From the NCBI GenBank assembly GCA_041389885.1, contig JAWKRB010000005.1, positions 186,001 through 250,000 of the forward strand: DNA of 64,000 nt. The letters are read 5' to 3'. Position numbers and translations under genes: made by a program. The notes beneath the pieces were generated by a model. It was given only the letters and a program-made list of their open reading frames with translations. It was not told where the DNA came from and ran no database searches. Origin of the DNA: JAWKRB01 sp041389885. GTDB taxonomy: Bacteria > Myxococcota_A > Polyangia > Polyangiales > Ga0077539. Shown piece by piece: positions 25,548 to 34,846 of this stretch. Each line of letters opens with the position of its first letter. Position 1 is the stretch's first letter.

Positions 25548-26783
25548 ATGCGCGAAGACGCCTCCCCTGCGACCCTGAAGCACCTCCCCGCCCTCGATGG
25601 ATTGCGCGGTCTCGCGGCGCTCTCGGTGATGCTCCATCACTTCGCCCTCGACCCCGCGGTGAGCTCCCCCGAGGCGCTCCGCCTCGTGCGTCCCTTTCGC
25701 CTCGGGTGGTGCGGCGTCGACCTCTTCTTCGTGCTCTCGGGGTTCCTCATCACGAGGATCCTCCTCGCGGCGCGGGGGCGCGACGGGTACTACGCGACCT
25801 TCTACAAGAAGCGCGCGCTGCGGATCTTTCCGCTCTACTACGCCACCCTCCTCGGGGTGATCTACGTCGTGCCCCTCGTCGCGCAGGGCACGTCGGCGGG
25901 GGTGATCGGCGAGCACCAGGGGTGGCTCTGGCTCTACCTCACCAACGTGGGCTCCGTGCTCCGCGGCACCGGCGCGTTCACCAACGCGTACGCCGACGTG
26001 AACCACTTCTGGTCCCTCGCCATCGAGGAGCAGTTCTACCTGGTGTGGCCCCTCGTCGTCGCGGCCCTCGCGCCCCGCGCGCTGCTCCGGGCGACCGGCG
26101 TGGGGATCGTCCTGGGCATCGCCACGCGGCTGCTGATCCTTCGGGGCGACGTGGGCTCGCAGGCGCTCTACGTGCTCACCCCGTGCCGCCTCGACGGCCT
26201 GCTCATGGGCGCGGCCCTCGCCGTCGCCATGCGCGAGGCGGCGTCGCAGCGCGCGCTCCGCGAGGCCGCCCCCTGGGCCGCCGCCCTCGGCGCCCTCGGC
26301 GTCGCGTGGATCGTCTCGCAGCACGGACCAGGCTTCTGGACCCGCCCGATGATGTCCCTGGGCTACAGCCTCCTCGCGCTGACCTTCGCGGGCCTGCTCG
26401 CGCTCGTGCTCACCCGCCCTGACTCCGCCCTGAGCCGCGCGCTCTCGGCTCGGGCCCTCGCCTTCGTCGGCACCTACAGCTACGGCCTCTACGTGCTCCA
26501 CCGCGTCGGCGTCGTGCGATGGATCGTCCCCCTCGAGCCCCTCGCCTTCGGGCGCGCCCTGCTCGGCCCCGACGCGCCCCTCGCGCGCGCCGAGCCCCTG
26601 GGGCTCGCGGTCTTCATGCTGCTCTCGACGGCGGTGTCGTTCGTCTTCGCGTTCCTGAGCTACAAGCTGCTCGAGAAGCCCTTTCTCGACCTCAAAGACG
26701 CCCTCGGCCGCGACCAGAGGGCGCCTGCCCCCGCGGCCCTGCGCGCCCCCGAGACCCCGCGTCGCGCGCGCCGACGGCGCTGA
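25548..26783 (+). CDS. acyltransferase-3 family (OafA/YrhL-like) membrane protein
   Basis: The 411-residue protein has about ten membrane helices. It opens with LKHLPALDGLRGLAALSVMLHHF, the family's N-terminal signature including the conserved His pair, followed by RLGWCGVDLFFVLSGFLIT and FYKKRALRIFPLYY with the conserved RxxR. These enzymes O-acylate cell-surface glycans, lipopolysaccharide or peptidoglycan. The Lys/Arg-rich tail (RAPETPRRARRRR) is cytoplasmic. It starts 19 bp after the right end of the palindromic element. Confidence 0.92.
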   Translation: MREDASPATLKHLPALDGLRGLAALSVMLHHFALDPAVSSPEALRLVRPFRLGWCGVDLFFVLSGFLITRILLAARGRDGYYATFYKKRALRIFPLYYATLLGVIYVVPLVAQGTSAGVIGEHQGWLWLYLTNVGSVLRGTGAFTNAYADVNHFWSLAIEEQFYLVWPLVVAALAPRALLRATGVGIVLGIATRLLILRGDVGSQALYVLTPCRLDGLLMGAALAVAMREAASQRALREAAPWAAALGALGVAWIVSQHGPGFWTRPMMSLGYSLLALTFAGLLALVLTRPDSALSRALSARALAFVGTYSYGLYVLHRVGVVRWIVPLEPLAFGRALLGPDAPLARAEPLGLAVFMLLSTAVSFVFAFLSYKLLEKPFLDLKDALGRDQRAPAPAALRAPETPRRARRRR

Positions 26784-26814
26784 CGCTCGCCGCACCTGTG
26801 GTACTGCACCCGTC

Positions 26815-28053
26815 ATGCGTGCGCTCTGCGCCATCGCGGCGGTGCTCCTCGGGTGCTACGGCGCCGAGCCCTCGCCCGCGTGCGAGGTTACCCCCCTCGC
26901 CGCGCCGCCCACCTGCGAGACGCGCCCCGAGCTCTGCGGACTGCGCGTCACCGCCGACCTGCGCCAGCGCGACCCCGCCCTCGCCGTCGACCTGGTCTTC
27001 GTCTCCGAGGGCTACGCCGCCGACGAGCTCGACGCGTACCACGCGAGGGCGCGCGCGCTGCTCCGCGGCCTCGAAGAAGACCCCCGGAGCATCGTGGGTC
27101 GGGAGCCCGCGCGCTTCAACCGATACGTCGTCGATCTCCCTGCGCCCCAAGGGGTTACGAGCGGAGACGGGGTGCTCGACACGCCCCTGCGGGGGTGCCT
27201 CCAGCGCGACGCGATCACCCCTGGCGGCGAGGCGCTGCTCCGCGCGCACCCCGAGCTGGTGCGCTTCGTCGCGCGGCAGAACGTGCCCGCGGCCGACGTG
27301 GTGGTGGTGCTCGTGAACCTCCCCGCGGGGCGCGCCAACGCGCCCGTGGCGCGAGGCGCCGAGAGCGACCTCGGCGTGGTGCTCCTGGCGCGGCAGCACG
27401 CGGCGCACGTGCTCGACCACGAGCTCGGACACGCGCTGGTGCACCTCGGCGACGAGTACGTCGACGGTGGCGACTGCTACGGCGACGGCGCGCAGCCGCC
27501 GGGCTTCGCCCGCGCTCCGGGCGACTGGTGGAGCGAGCTCGCCGAGACGCCCAACCTCACCCTCGACCCGAGCGGCGCGCGCTGGGCCGAGGTGCTCCCC
27601 GGCGCGGTCTCGGGGGGCGCGAGGTACGCGCGCTGCGTGTTTCACCCCACGGCGCGGTGCCGCATGGGTGACGACAGCCGGGCGCCCTTCTGCCCCGTGT
27701 GCGACGCGGCCATCGAGCGCACGCTCCGCGACGTTCGCGCCGGCGTCGACAACCGACCGCCGCGCTGCGGGATGTACGTTCCGACGACGCTCACAGACGG
27801 CACCGCGTTGGTGTGCCCCTTCGCGCGAGGCGCGGGCGGCCCTGTACGCATCGCCGTGCGCGGCCCTGACGACGCGCGGGTGTTCGACGGGGTCTACGAC
27901 CCCGCGGCGGTGAGCACCGCGCCCTCGATCACCCTCGGCCGCGGCTGCGCGCGGGTGTCGCTCCCCGCGTCGGGCGCCCTGGCGCTCACGGTCTCGTGCT
28001 GGACCGTCACCGGCGCCCGCGCCGACAACGCGCTCACGCTCCGACGCGACTGA
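26815..28053 (+). CDS. M64 (IgA peptidase family) metallopeptidase lipoprotein
   Basis: The 412-residue protein has a lipoprotein signal (VLLGC, Cys14). Its zinc site HELGHALVHLGDEY has His202, Glu203 and His206 with Asp213 in the third-ligand region, matching the HExxH-x5-GxxDEY pattern of peptidase family M64. Residues 60-70 (LVFVSEGYAADEL) match the family's N-terminal motif. The C-terminal 120 residues hold paired Cys and a beta-sandwich-like pattern. It is probably an outer-membrane-anchored protease; substrate unknown. Confidence 0.88.
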   Translation: MRALCAIAAVLLGCYGAEPSPACEVTPLAAPPTCETRPELCGLRVTADLRQRDPALAVDLVFVSEGYAADELDAYHARARALLRGLEEDPRSIVGREPARFNRYVVDLPAPQGVTSGDGVLDTPLRGCLQRDAITPGGEALLRAHPELVRFVARQNVPAADVVVVLVNLPAGRANAPVARGAESDLGVVLLARQHAAHVLDHELGHALVHLGDEYVDGGDCYGDGAQPPGFARAPGDWWSELAETPNLTLDPSGARWAEVLPGAVSGGARYARCVFHPTARCRMGDDSRAPFCPVCDAAIERTLRDVRAGVDNRPPRCGMYVPTTLTDGTALVCPFARGAGGPVRIAVRGPDDARVFDGVYDPAAVSTAPSITLGRGCARVSLPASGALALTVSCWTVTGARADNALTLRRD

Positions 28054-28450
28054 GGGGCTGTAACGAAACAAACGGTGCGGCTGAGCCATTAAGATGCGAG
28101 GACCACCAGGCGCGCCGGTAACCGTGCACGGGTCTGTTGCTTGTCACGCGCTCTTGTTGCCGTGGGCTGAAGCCCGCGGTAGCAAGAACGAGCGATATCT
28201 CAGGTTCCCGTGAACGCCTACCGCGGATCCATCTCACCGCGTAGACGCGAGGGTGTGTTGTCGCTTCAGGCGCTGCTGCAACGTCAACAGCAGTCCTCGT
28301 TGCGCGATCAGACCGAGCGCGTGCGCGTGGTGAATGACGGGAGGCACGGCGTCGAGCAGGGCGTCACCGCGGGAGCGGTTGCGAAGGCGCGACGTGAAGG
28401 GGGGTGAGGGGATCGTTCTCCAGGCGCCCTGCTGGAGGCGCGAGATCCAT
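28054..28450. other. non-coding stretch with a REP-like hairpin
   Basis: No convincing gene is seen. An imperfect hairpin at about 28142-28193 (cgctcttgttgccgtgggct, then a complementary half ending in agcg) resembles short palindromic REP sequences. It could also end transcription of the M64 gene, but lacks a T run. Confidence 0.45.
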
Positions 28451-28520
28451 GGAGCCCCGCGTAGCCCCGCGTAGCCCCGCGTAGCCCCGCGTAGCCCCGC
28501 GTAGCCCCGCGTAGCCCCGC
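28451..28520. repeat. 10-bp tandem repeat (about 7 copies)
   Basis: Seven consecutive copies of gtagccccgc (the first with one change) end at the left inverted repeat of the adjacent 2.5-kb element. The unit resembles part of that repeat (cgcgggctacc on the opposite strand), so it probably arose from it. Confidence 0.9.
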
Positions 28521-31016
28521 GGTTGAAACCGCGGGCTACCTTCGCAAAGCCCTGCCTTCGCAGGGCTACACGGCTGTGCCGGGTGTGAAGATCCTCCGTT
28601 GCGCGCTCGATGAACCTGGTCGAGATGTCCGATCCAAAAGTTCGGAGGCCTCCAGATCACCGAGGTGACGAAGAAGCCCCGCAAGGCATGAGAGGCCTTT
28701 GGCGGTGTTGCGCGGGAGCCTGGGACGCCTGCAAGGGCTTTCGCTCAACCGTCTGGTGCCGGCGCCGCGGACTCGATCGGGGTCCTCACCGAGCCCTGGT
28801 GCGCCCAGCACGACGGCTCGTCCTGACCGGACCGGGCGGAGCAGGACGTGGGGTTCGTCAGCGGAGCAGCCTGGGGCGCCGGCGCGCTCCACCATGGCCG
28901 CGAAGCCGACGCACCGCGGAGCACGCGCAACGCGTTCGGGTGCGCGAGCGCGCGATCGGGTGCCAGGCGGACCGCCGCAGCTAGCCAGGTCCGAACGGAG
29001 CGGCCGGTGCAAGCGTTGCGTCCCTAGGGCCGACGGGTCGAATTCTCGCGGGAGGCACGGTAGCCCACGAAAGCGCAGACCCTCGACGCGACGCGCGCGG
29101 CAAGGCTGGAATTGGCCATGACGGTGATTTGTCGGTCCCGGCAGCTCGGCCGTCGCGAACTGCCGGTGCAGTCCGCGAAGTGGACGTGCCCGGAATCGAG
29201 GCCTCGACGCTTACCAACCTGCCCACGACACCCGAGATCGTGGGGTGGTGGCCGGCGCGTAAGGTCATGAAGATTTCCCACGACCGGAGCCGTACGAGGC
29301 CCGAGTGGAAGCCTGGACGCCTCTGGATCGCCCTGTTGCAATGGCCTCGCGAACGCTTGATCCACGGGGCAGGGAAGAACCCGCGACGCCCTCGACGTGG
29401 GCGAGGCGATCGAGGTTCTGCGAGCGAGCGGACGGAGCTGCGGCCTGCCCGCCGATCCGTGCTCGCCGCCTGGCGGACACCAAGCCCGGACCTCCCGGGG
29501 TTGGCTCTGGAGGGTGCGCGACCTTCTGGCGACGAGGGGTGGCGCGCCGCGAAGCTGCGCTGATCGGCAACGATCCGGTCAATGATGCGGCTGGGGCTGG
29601 GCTTGCCGGGTGTGAGATCCTCCGTTGGCGCCGAGAACCTGGTCGAGGTCCGTCCGTCGGAGGCTCCGATCACCGAGGGACGAAGAAGCCTGCGAGGCCT
29701 TCTGTCACGGAACCGCTCCACGTGGCCGCGAGCGAGGTAGCCTTGCGCGGGGCGAGATCGAGCTCGACCGGCATGGATCTGGTTCCTGCGATCCCCCTCA
29801 GCTCGTCTGCGCCTACGCCCTGCCGGCGGGACGTTGTGCTCGGTCAGGGCGTGCTCGGCGCCCGACAACTCCAGGCGTTATCGCAGATCGGGCTTGTGCG
29901 AGTCGTTCACAATCCTGATTGACGCCCTCCGCTCAACGAGTCGCCGCAGACGGCGCTCAGAAGGGCGGCGCGCGTGATCGCATGCGTATGACACCCCGAG
30001 ATGTCCTTCCGGTGAGGTGTTGCGCGAGGCCTGGGACGCTGAACAAACACAACCAGGGTCCTCGCTTGTCGGCTGCTTCCGGACCCCGCACCGATCGGGG
30101 CTGATCAGCCCCAGTGCGCGCCTCGTTCAGCGCCTGTTCCTGGAGCGCTACGCCGACCCGGGCGGAAGTCGCAGCGAAGCACCTGGGGTTCGTGAGCGGC
30201 GGTGGGGCGCCCCGGGCGCGGTCGTGCCAACGTGAAATGACGGCACCTACTGCTCCATCACGCGAGCAACGCGTTCTGGGCCGAAGGCGCGTCGATCAGC
30301 CGCCTGCGACCCCGAGCTCGCAGGTCCAGACTCCGCGCTATGCAGCTTCGCGGTCCCTAGCCCGACGGGTGAGTCTCTCGGGTGGCAAGGCACGGCATTG
30401 CCGACAGCGAAGACCCATCCGGACCCGACGCGCGCGTGGCCCGGCTGGGAGATTGCTGACGATGACGGTGCAGCGCCCCGCGCGGTCCGGCCAGCTCGCG
30501 CCGTCGCTCGAAACTGACCTGTGCACCGCGAGTGGCGTGCCCGAAGGTCGGAGCCGTCGACGGGCTGGTACCAACTGCCCATCGACACCCCCGAGGTATC
30601 GATGTGGACACCAGGCGCGCTGGTATCGGAAAGTTTCAAAGCCAAGCCCGGATCCGCTCGAGGCCGCAGTGCCTGAGCCCTCTGGACGCCCTGTGCTATG
30701 CTGCCATCGCGACCGTTGATCCGCTTCGACAGGTCGCCAGGAAAACCCACGCGCGACGCCCTCGCGTGGTGTCAGAGAGGCATCGGTGCGGCGGCGGACG
30801 GCTCGCCTGCCGGCCTCGCCGACGGCTCAGACATCCTGTACCGCCATCCCGCGCTGGCGGACCCTCAGGGTTCCCAGGTTGGCTCGGAGAGGATGCGCGA
30901 CCGCACGAGCGACTTGAGGTGGCGCGCCGCGAAAGCGCTGCGCTTGGAATCGGCGCAGATCCGGATCATGTGAGGCGAAGGCAGGGCTTTGCGAGGTAGC
31001 CCGCGGTTTTAACCGC
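28519..31016. mobile_element. 2.5-kb degenerate element bounded by 42-bp inverted repeats, two decayed internal copies
   Basis: The ends 28519-28561 and 30975-31016 are inverted copies differing at a few positions, each made of two small palindromes (ccgcgg..ccgcgg and aaagccctgc..gcaggg). Inside, 28576-29600 and 29604-30970 are diverged direct copies of one sequence. Matching landmarks are gatcctccgttg, gaacctggtcgag, atcaccgagg, cctgggacgc, caacgcgttc and the terminal ggtggcgcgccgcgaa. No frame stays coherent across either copy. It looks like a relic of a duplicated gene or insertion sequence whose family I cannot recognise. Confidence 0.5.
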
Positions 31017-31073
31017 CGGGCGGAGGCTTCACGGGTCCTCGAACTGCTCTCCCAACGATCCCGGGGGGAGGGA

Positions 31074-31184
31074 TCAGAGCTCGTCGCGGAGCCGCCAGAA
31101 CGACCAGGCCGAGCCGACCACCGACACCAGGGCGCTGGCAGCCATGAGGCGGAGCGCGACGGTTGAAGCGTTGCGAAGGGTCAT
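31074..31184 (-). CDS. possible 36-aa membrane peptide
   Basis: An ATG at 31184 opens a 36-residue frame with one hydrophobic helix (LRLMAASALVSVVGSAWSFW). There is no good ribosome site and it lies among decayed sequence, so it may equally be the remnant of a larger gene. Confidence 0.2.
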   Translation of the reverse strand: MTLRNASTVALRLMAASALVSVVGSAWSFWRLRDEL

Positions 31185-31308
31185 GCCGGGAGCATGAGTC
31201 GGTCACGAGCGCGCTGCAAGGGATATTGCGCGGTGCGTCAATGGGTGAAGCGGCGCGCGCGTGATGGAGTCTCCCGCGAGGTACGACGCGGTGGTGGCCG
31301 CGGCGAGC

Positions 31309-31698
31309 TCAAAGACCAGACCGCAGGTCGAGAGCGCGAGGAACGTGAGATCGAGCGCGAGAGCCTGCACGGGGAGGGGCGTGCGACGCCATCCCATCGC
31401 GAGGGAGGGTCAACCGCGGAGGGCGCGGCGTGTGCGGGTGGCCGCTGGCGGCCACGCGACTCTCGTTGGAGGGGCGTCCTTCGCCGCGGCGAGGGACGCC
31501 GACCGCGGCGAGGACCGTCCGAATGAGCGACTCGGAGGGCGCGATGCGTCCCTGGGCACGGAACCACTGGACGATCTCGCCGGAGCCGATCGTCGTAGCG
31601 TCTCGCTCGCGGAAGAGCGCGAAGTACGCCTCGAGGATCGACGCGCGATCGCTCGTCAGGCTGCGCCAGTCGAACAGGATGTTGTCGGTGCCGGACAT
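31309..31698 (-). CDS. hypothetical protein, possibly degenerate
   Basis: From the ATG at 31698 the first 70 residues look coding (MSGTDNILFDWRSLTSDRAS, then ILEAYFALFRERDATTIG and APSESLIRTVLAAVGVPRR). The remainder becomes Arg/Pro-rich and shadow-like. A hydrophobic frame nearby (31203-31397, QALALDLTFLALSTCGLVFE) might be a frameshifted continuation encoding a membrane helix. No ribosome site, no family. I treat it as a likely damaged small gene in the island. Confidence 0.3.
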   Translation of the reverse strand: MSGTDNILFDWRSLTSDRASILEAYFALFRERDATTIGSGEIVQWFRAQGRIAPSESLIRTVLAAVGVPRRGEGRPSNESRVAASGHPHTPRPPRLTLPRDGMASHAPPRAGSRARSHVPRALDLRSGL

Positions 31699-31835
31699 GA
31701 TGCCGGACTGTAACGTCGCAGGAGCTCCGTGACGATCAGGCGAAGTCCGTGACGGTTTCAACCGCGGGAAACTCAGGCGCTCGACGCTCCACGCACGGAT
31801 CCCTGCTTAGTCCGCGAACGAAAGCCAGCGAACAC

Positions 31836-32294
31836 TCATGGCGGGGTGGGGCAGGTCGTAGTGTAAAGAGGCTGTTCCCGCGGCCACACGCACCCGGTGA
31901 AGCCTGCGACCGGTCGACCTCCCCCCGTGGGGTCGCTCTCGGTGGTAACGGCGTAAAGGCCATCTGCGTTTCGGCGAAGACAGCCTACGGTGCCGGAACC
32001 ACCATGAATGATCGCGCAGGTCAGGAACTCCAACGGACCCCTGCACTGCCGCGTGCTGTCGTGAATCCACCCCCACACCGCGGTGCAACCGGCTGAACAT
32101 CCTCCGTCCCGCGGGATGCAGTCCAGCACCGTCGACGTACCACCGCCGTCAACCAGCGACCTGCCATCCTGCACCGCGGAGTCCTGCACCGCGGAGTCCT
32201 GCACCGCGGAGTCCTGCACCGCGGAGACACGAGTCGACCCAATACAACCGACGAGCCCGGTCATCCATGCTGACATCATCCATGATGCGCGCAT
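31836..32294 (-). CDS. small lipoprotein with AVQDS tandem repeats
   Basis: The 152-residue protein starts at ATG 32294, preceded by AAGGAG, which overlaps the stop of the subtilase gene. A signal peptide ends in a lipobox (GLVGC). A four-fold AVQDS linker follows, then a Cys-rich domain (CIPRDGGCSAGCTAVWGW, CRGPLEFLTC) of about 100 residues. Its position directly behind the protease suggests co-transcription and perhaps a partner or inhibitor role, which is inference. Codon use is less GC-extreme than outside the island. Confidence 0.7.
   Translation of the reverse strand: MRASWMMSAWMTGLVGCIGSTRVSAVQDSAVQDSAVQDSAVQDGRSLVDGGGTSTVLDCIPRDGGCSAGCTAVWGWIHDSTRQCRGPLEFLTCAIIHGGSGTVGCLRRNADGLYAVTTESDPTGGGRPVAGFTGCVWPREQPLYTTTCPTPP
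32170..32226. repeat. 15-bp tandem repeat, about 4 copies
   Basis: The unit tgcaccgcggagtcc is repeated almost perfectly and encodes the AVQDS linker behind the lipidated Cys of the small lipoprotein. Confidence 0.9.
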
Positions 32295-32305
32295 TGCGTT
32301 CTCCT

Positions 32306-34400
32306 TCAATGAGTGGTTGGATCGCCGCTGTGAAAGTAGTCTGCGGTGTATACTCGCGTCCCGCCCGAAGGCGTCTCATAGGCGTGGGCACGCATCACGA
32401 GACAGCGCCCGGAGATCGATGACCCCCACAGGCGAAGACCCTTTCTAGAGTCGAAAGAATAGTCTTCTCGGATGACAATGGGGTTGCCGGGAGCGGGGCA
32501 GCCGTTACGCACTTCGATCACGATGTCAGAAGTTGCGTTGAGGTCTGGGTCGAACCATGTGAACGCCCACTTCCATTGGGTGATGCTCGGATTTTCTGGA
32601 CCAGCATCCCAGGCCTGCCATTCTACTGTCTGCCCCTGTTGGATAACGAACGACCAGTAACCCAACCCCCATGGAGCAGTGAGCGAATCGTTGGATGGGT
32701 AGTGCGTACGCAGACGGCCGTACCCAGACTGGCTGCTGATGCCGGACGGTATGTCTTCTGTTGATGGATTGGCCCAGTTGTCTCCCTGAAGCAGCATGTT
32801 GACAAAGAGAAGTCGCGCGTCGCTTGCGTCCCAGCCGATCGCGTTGATGGCTTGACGCAGGAGACCCGTACTCGCTGCAACCGCAGGTGTGGCGAAGGAG
32901 CATCCAGTTACGCCAGACGGATTGGATCCGTGATAACCACCCGGAAACTCCGCAAGGTTGTTCCAGACGCCAGGCGCTGAGAGCGCGACGCCCGCGGCAA
33001 CTGATACAGTTCCACCCCGTGTCTGAATAGTCATTCCACCCTGTGATGAGATGCATCCACCTCCTACTGTCATGCCAAGTGGAGATGACATGTATGGGCG
33101 AGTGGGGAAGGGCGAAGTTGTGCTCTCCACAACCATCCCGTTCACCGAGAGCGCCTCGGGACGAATACCTGGATACCAGAGATTGCAGATCCCTCCGATG
33201 CATGAAGGCGGGGCGGGGGTTCCGTTTCCTGCACACGCGACAAAAGGCATTCCAGCATCTGCCGCAGCACGGATCGCAGAGTTTATGCCTCCACAATCGA
33301 GGGTAGTGGCGCAGTTGCGCGATGACGTCCATGCCGAGAAGTTTGCGACGTCAACACCGTCGGCAACGGCTCGCTGAATCGCCGACGCCACACCCGCACA
33401 GCTACTAACCCGATAGTAATAGACGTCACTCTCCGGTGCGATGCCGCTGCGTGCGCGCTGCGGAACGGTCCCAGAACCCGGGAACGCGGGATCCTGACCT
33501 GCCTCGATACTTCCCGCGGCCACCCAACTCACTCGCGTACCGTGCTGATTCGAACCGGAGAACGCACCGGCGGAGTCGGTAACGCAGTTTCCACTGGTAC
33601 AGTCCCAAACCGAGATAAAGCGCGAGGTTCCACCACGCAGGAAGGCAGGATGCGTGCGATCAACAATATTGTTGCCCGAATCGTTCCACTCGATGATCCC
33701 GAGCCGAATGCGTCCTCCCGCACGACCGCCTGACTGACCGCGCAAAGAGCTCGAATGCAAAGTGCTTGCAAGCGTGGCCGAGCGTCCCTCAATGCCATCG
33801 TATCCGACGCCGGCCCCCCCGACATCACTGTTGCGCGACACCGCAACGAACTCCGACCGCTGCACAACACCTCTTGCCCAAGGCACAGGCACAAGGACGT
33901 CGATCTGATTCGCGAGCCATCGTGACGCGAGGACACGCCCCCCGGCCGCACGTACGCGTTCGATCGTGCTCGCCTGCGCCGCGTTCGTGAGCGACTCTGC
34001 CCGCGAGATTGCCATGCGTCGATCCGCATCTGACAACGCAGCACCGACTTCGGCGCCCGCGACCGCGGGGAGTTCAAGCGTGAGCTCCACCATGGCGTCA
34101 TCTCGCTGCGTATCGAGGAATCGCGCCAACGATTCAGGGGCAGTGACCCTGTTATGGCTGCGCGCAGCGCGACGGGCAGCCGACTGTGCTGGGTCGAGAA
34201 CGTTGCTGACGATCCGCACTGTCGGTGCAGTTCGATTTTCAAAGATCTCTCCGGTGCGGTTGACGCCACCGAGATGGCCTCGCACGCCGAGCGCTTCAAG
34301 ATCATCAACCTCCGACTGCGTCAGTCCGCTAGACGTTTGCTCAGTGTCGCGGGGGGTCAGAGGCGCATCCCCAGACCACGAGCAGAACAGACAAGATCAC
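32306..34400 (-). CDS. subtilisin-family (S8) protease lipoprotein, frameshifted near its N-terminus
   Basis: The long frame (659 residues from GTG 34285) has an S8 catalytic triad: Asp in GIIEWNDSG, His in NQHGTRVSWVAAG and Ser in GCSFATPAVAAS. The oxyanion Asn is in FVACAGNG. A propeptide-like region of about 150 residues precedes it. Upstream in another frame a GTG at 34400 opens a lipoprotein signal (ILSVLLVVWGCAS). Losing one base of the six-base run at 34351-34356 joins them through ASDPRDTEQTSSG. The intact product would thus be a surface-anchored protease. Lower GC than neighbours suggests transfer. Confidence 0.82.
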
Positions 34401-34846
34401 AGTTCTTTACGTCATGGGAGGGTACGATACCCGAAGGTTCGCGTGGGTCAAGCCCCGACACAAGGTTCAGCCGCGCGACCCGCGGGGAGACCGGAGCGGA
34501 CAGAAGTTCGCCATGCGGGACGGAACGAGTCATCAGTATCGGAGGAATCGATCGTCGTCGTATCACGGGCCAACGCCCACGCTGACTGAATCCATCCACT
34601 CCGGCATCGTCACGGAGGGCAGCAGGAGGCGCGCGGCGAGAGGGTCGTGCGGGAGGGCGAGGTCTGCGCGCGCCACGCGGCGGGGGGGTGGAGCGGGGGG
34701 CGGAGCTGGCGTAGCGTCGCGAGATGGTGCGGGTGTGGCGCGAGGGGGAGCCCCGAGGGGGCGAGATCGGTGCGGGTAAGGGGGTGATTCGTCGACTTCA
34801 GGGGCGCCAGGGACTTGGCTGCGGAGGTGCTCGTCGGGCGCAACCC
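34401..34846. other. divergent intergenic region
   Basis: These 446 bp separate the minus-strand subtilase from the plus-strand repeat lipoprotein and should hold both promoters. GC content rises sharply from left to right near 34600, marking the edge of the AT-richer segment. I see no confident promoter, RNA or gene. Confidence 0.4.

Noticed and set aside
28451..28520. Regular short repeats considered as a CRISPR array
   Set aside because: The 10-bp units are contiguous with no spacers and no cas genes are near; it is a simple tandem repeat.
28981..29868. A 295-codon minus-strand frame in the relic element
   Set aside because: It has no recognisable motif, no ribosome site, runs across the junction of the two decayed copies and has no counterpart in the second copy.
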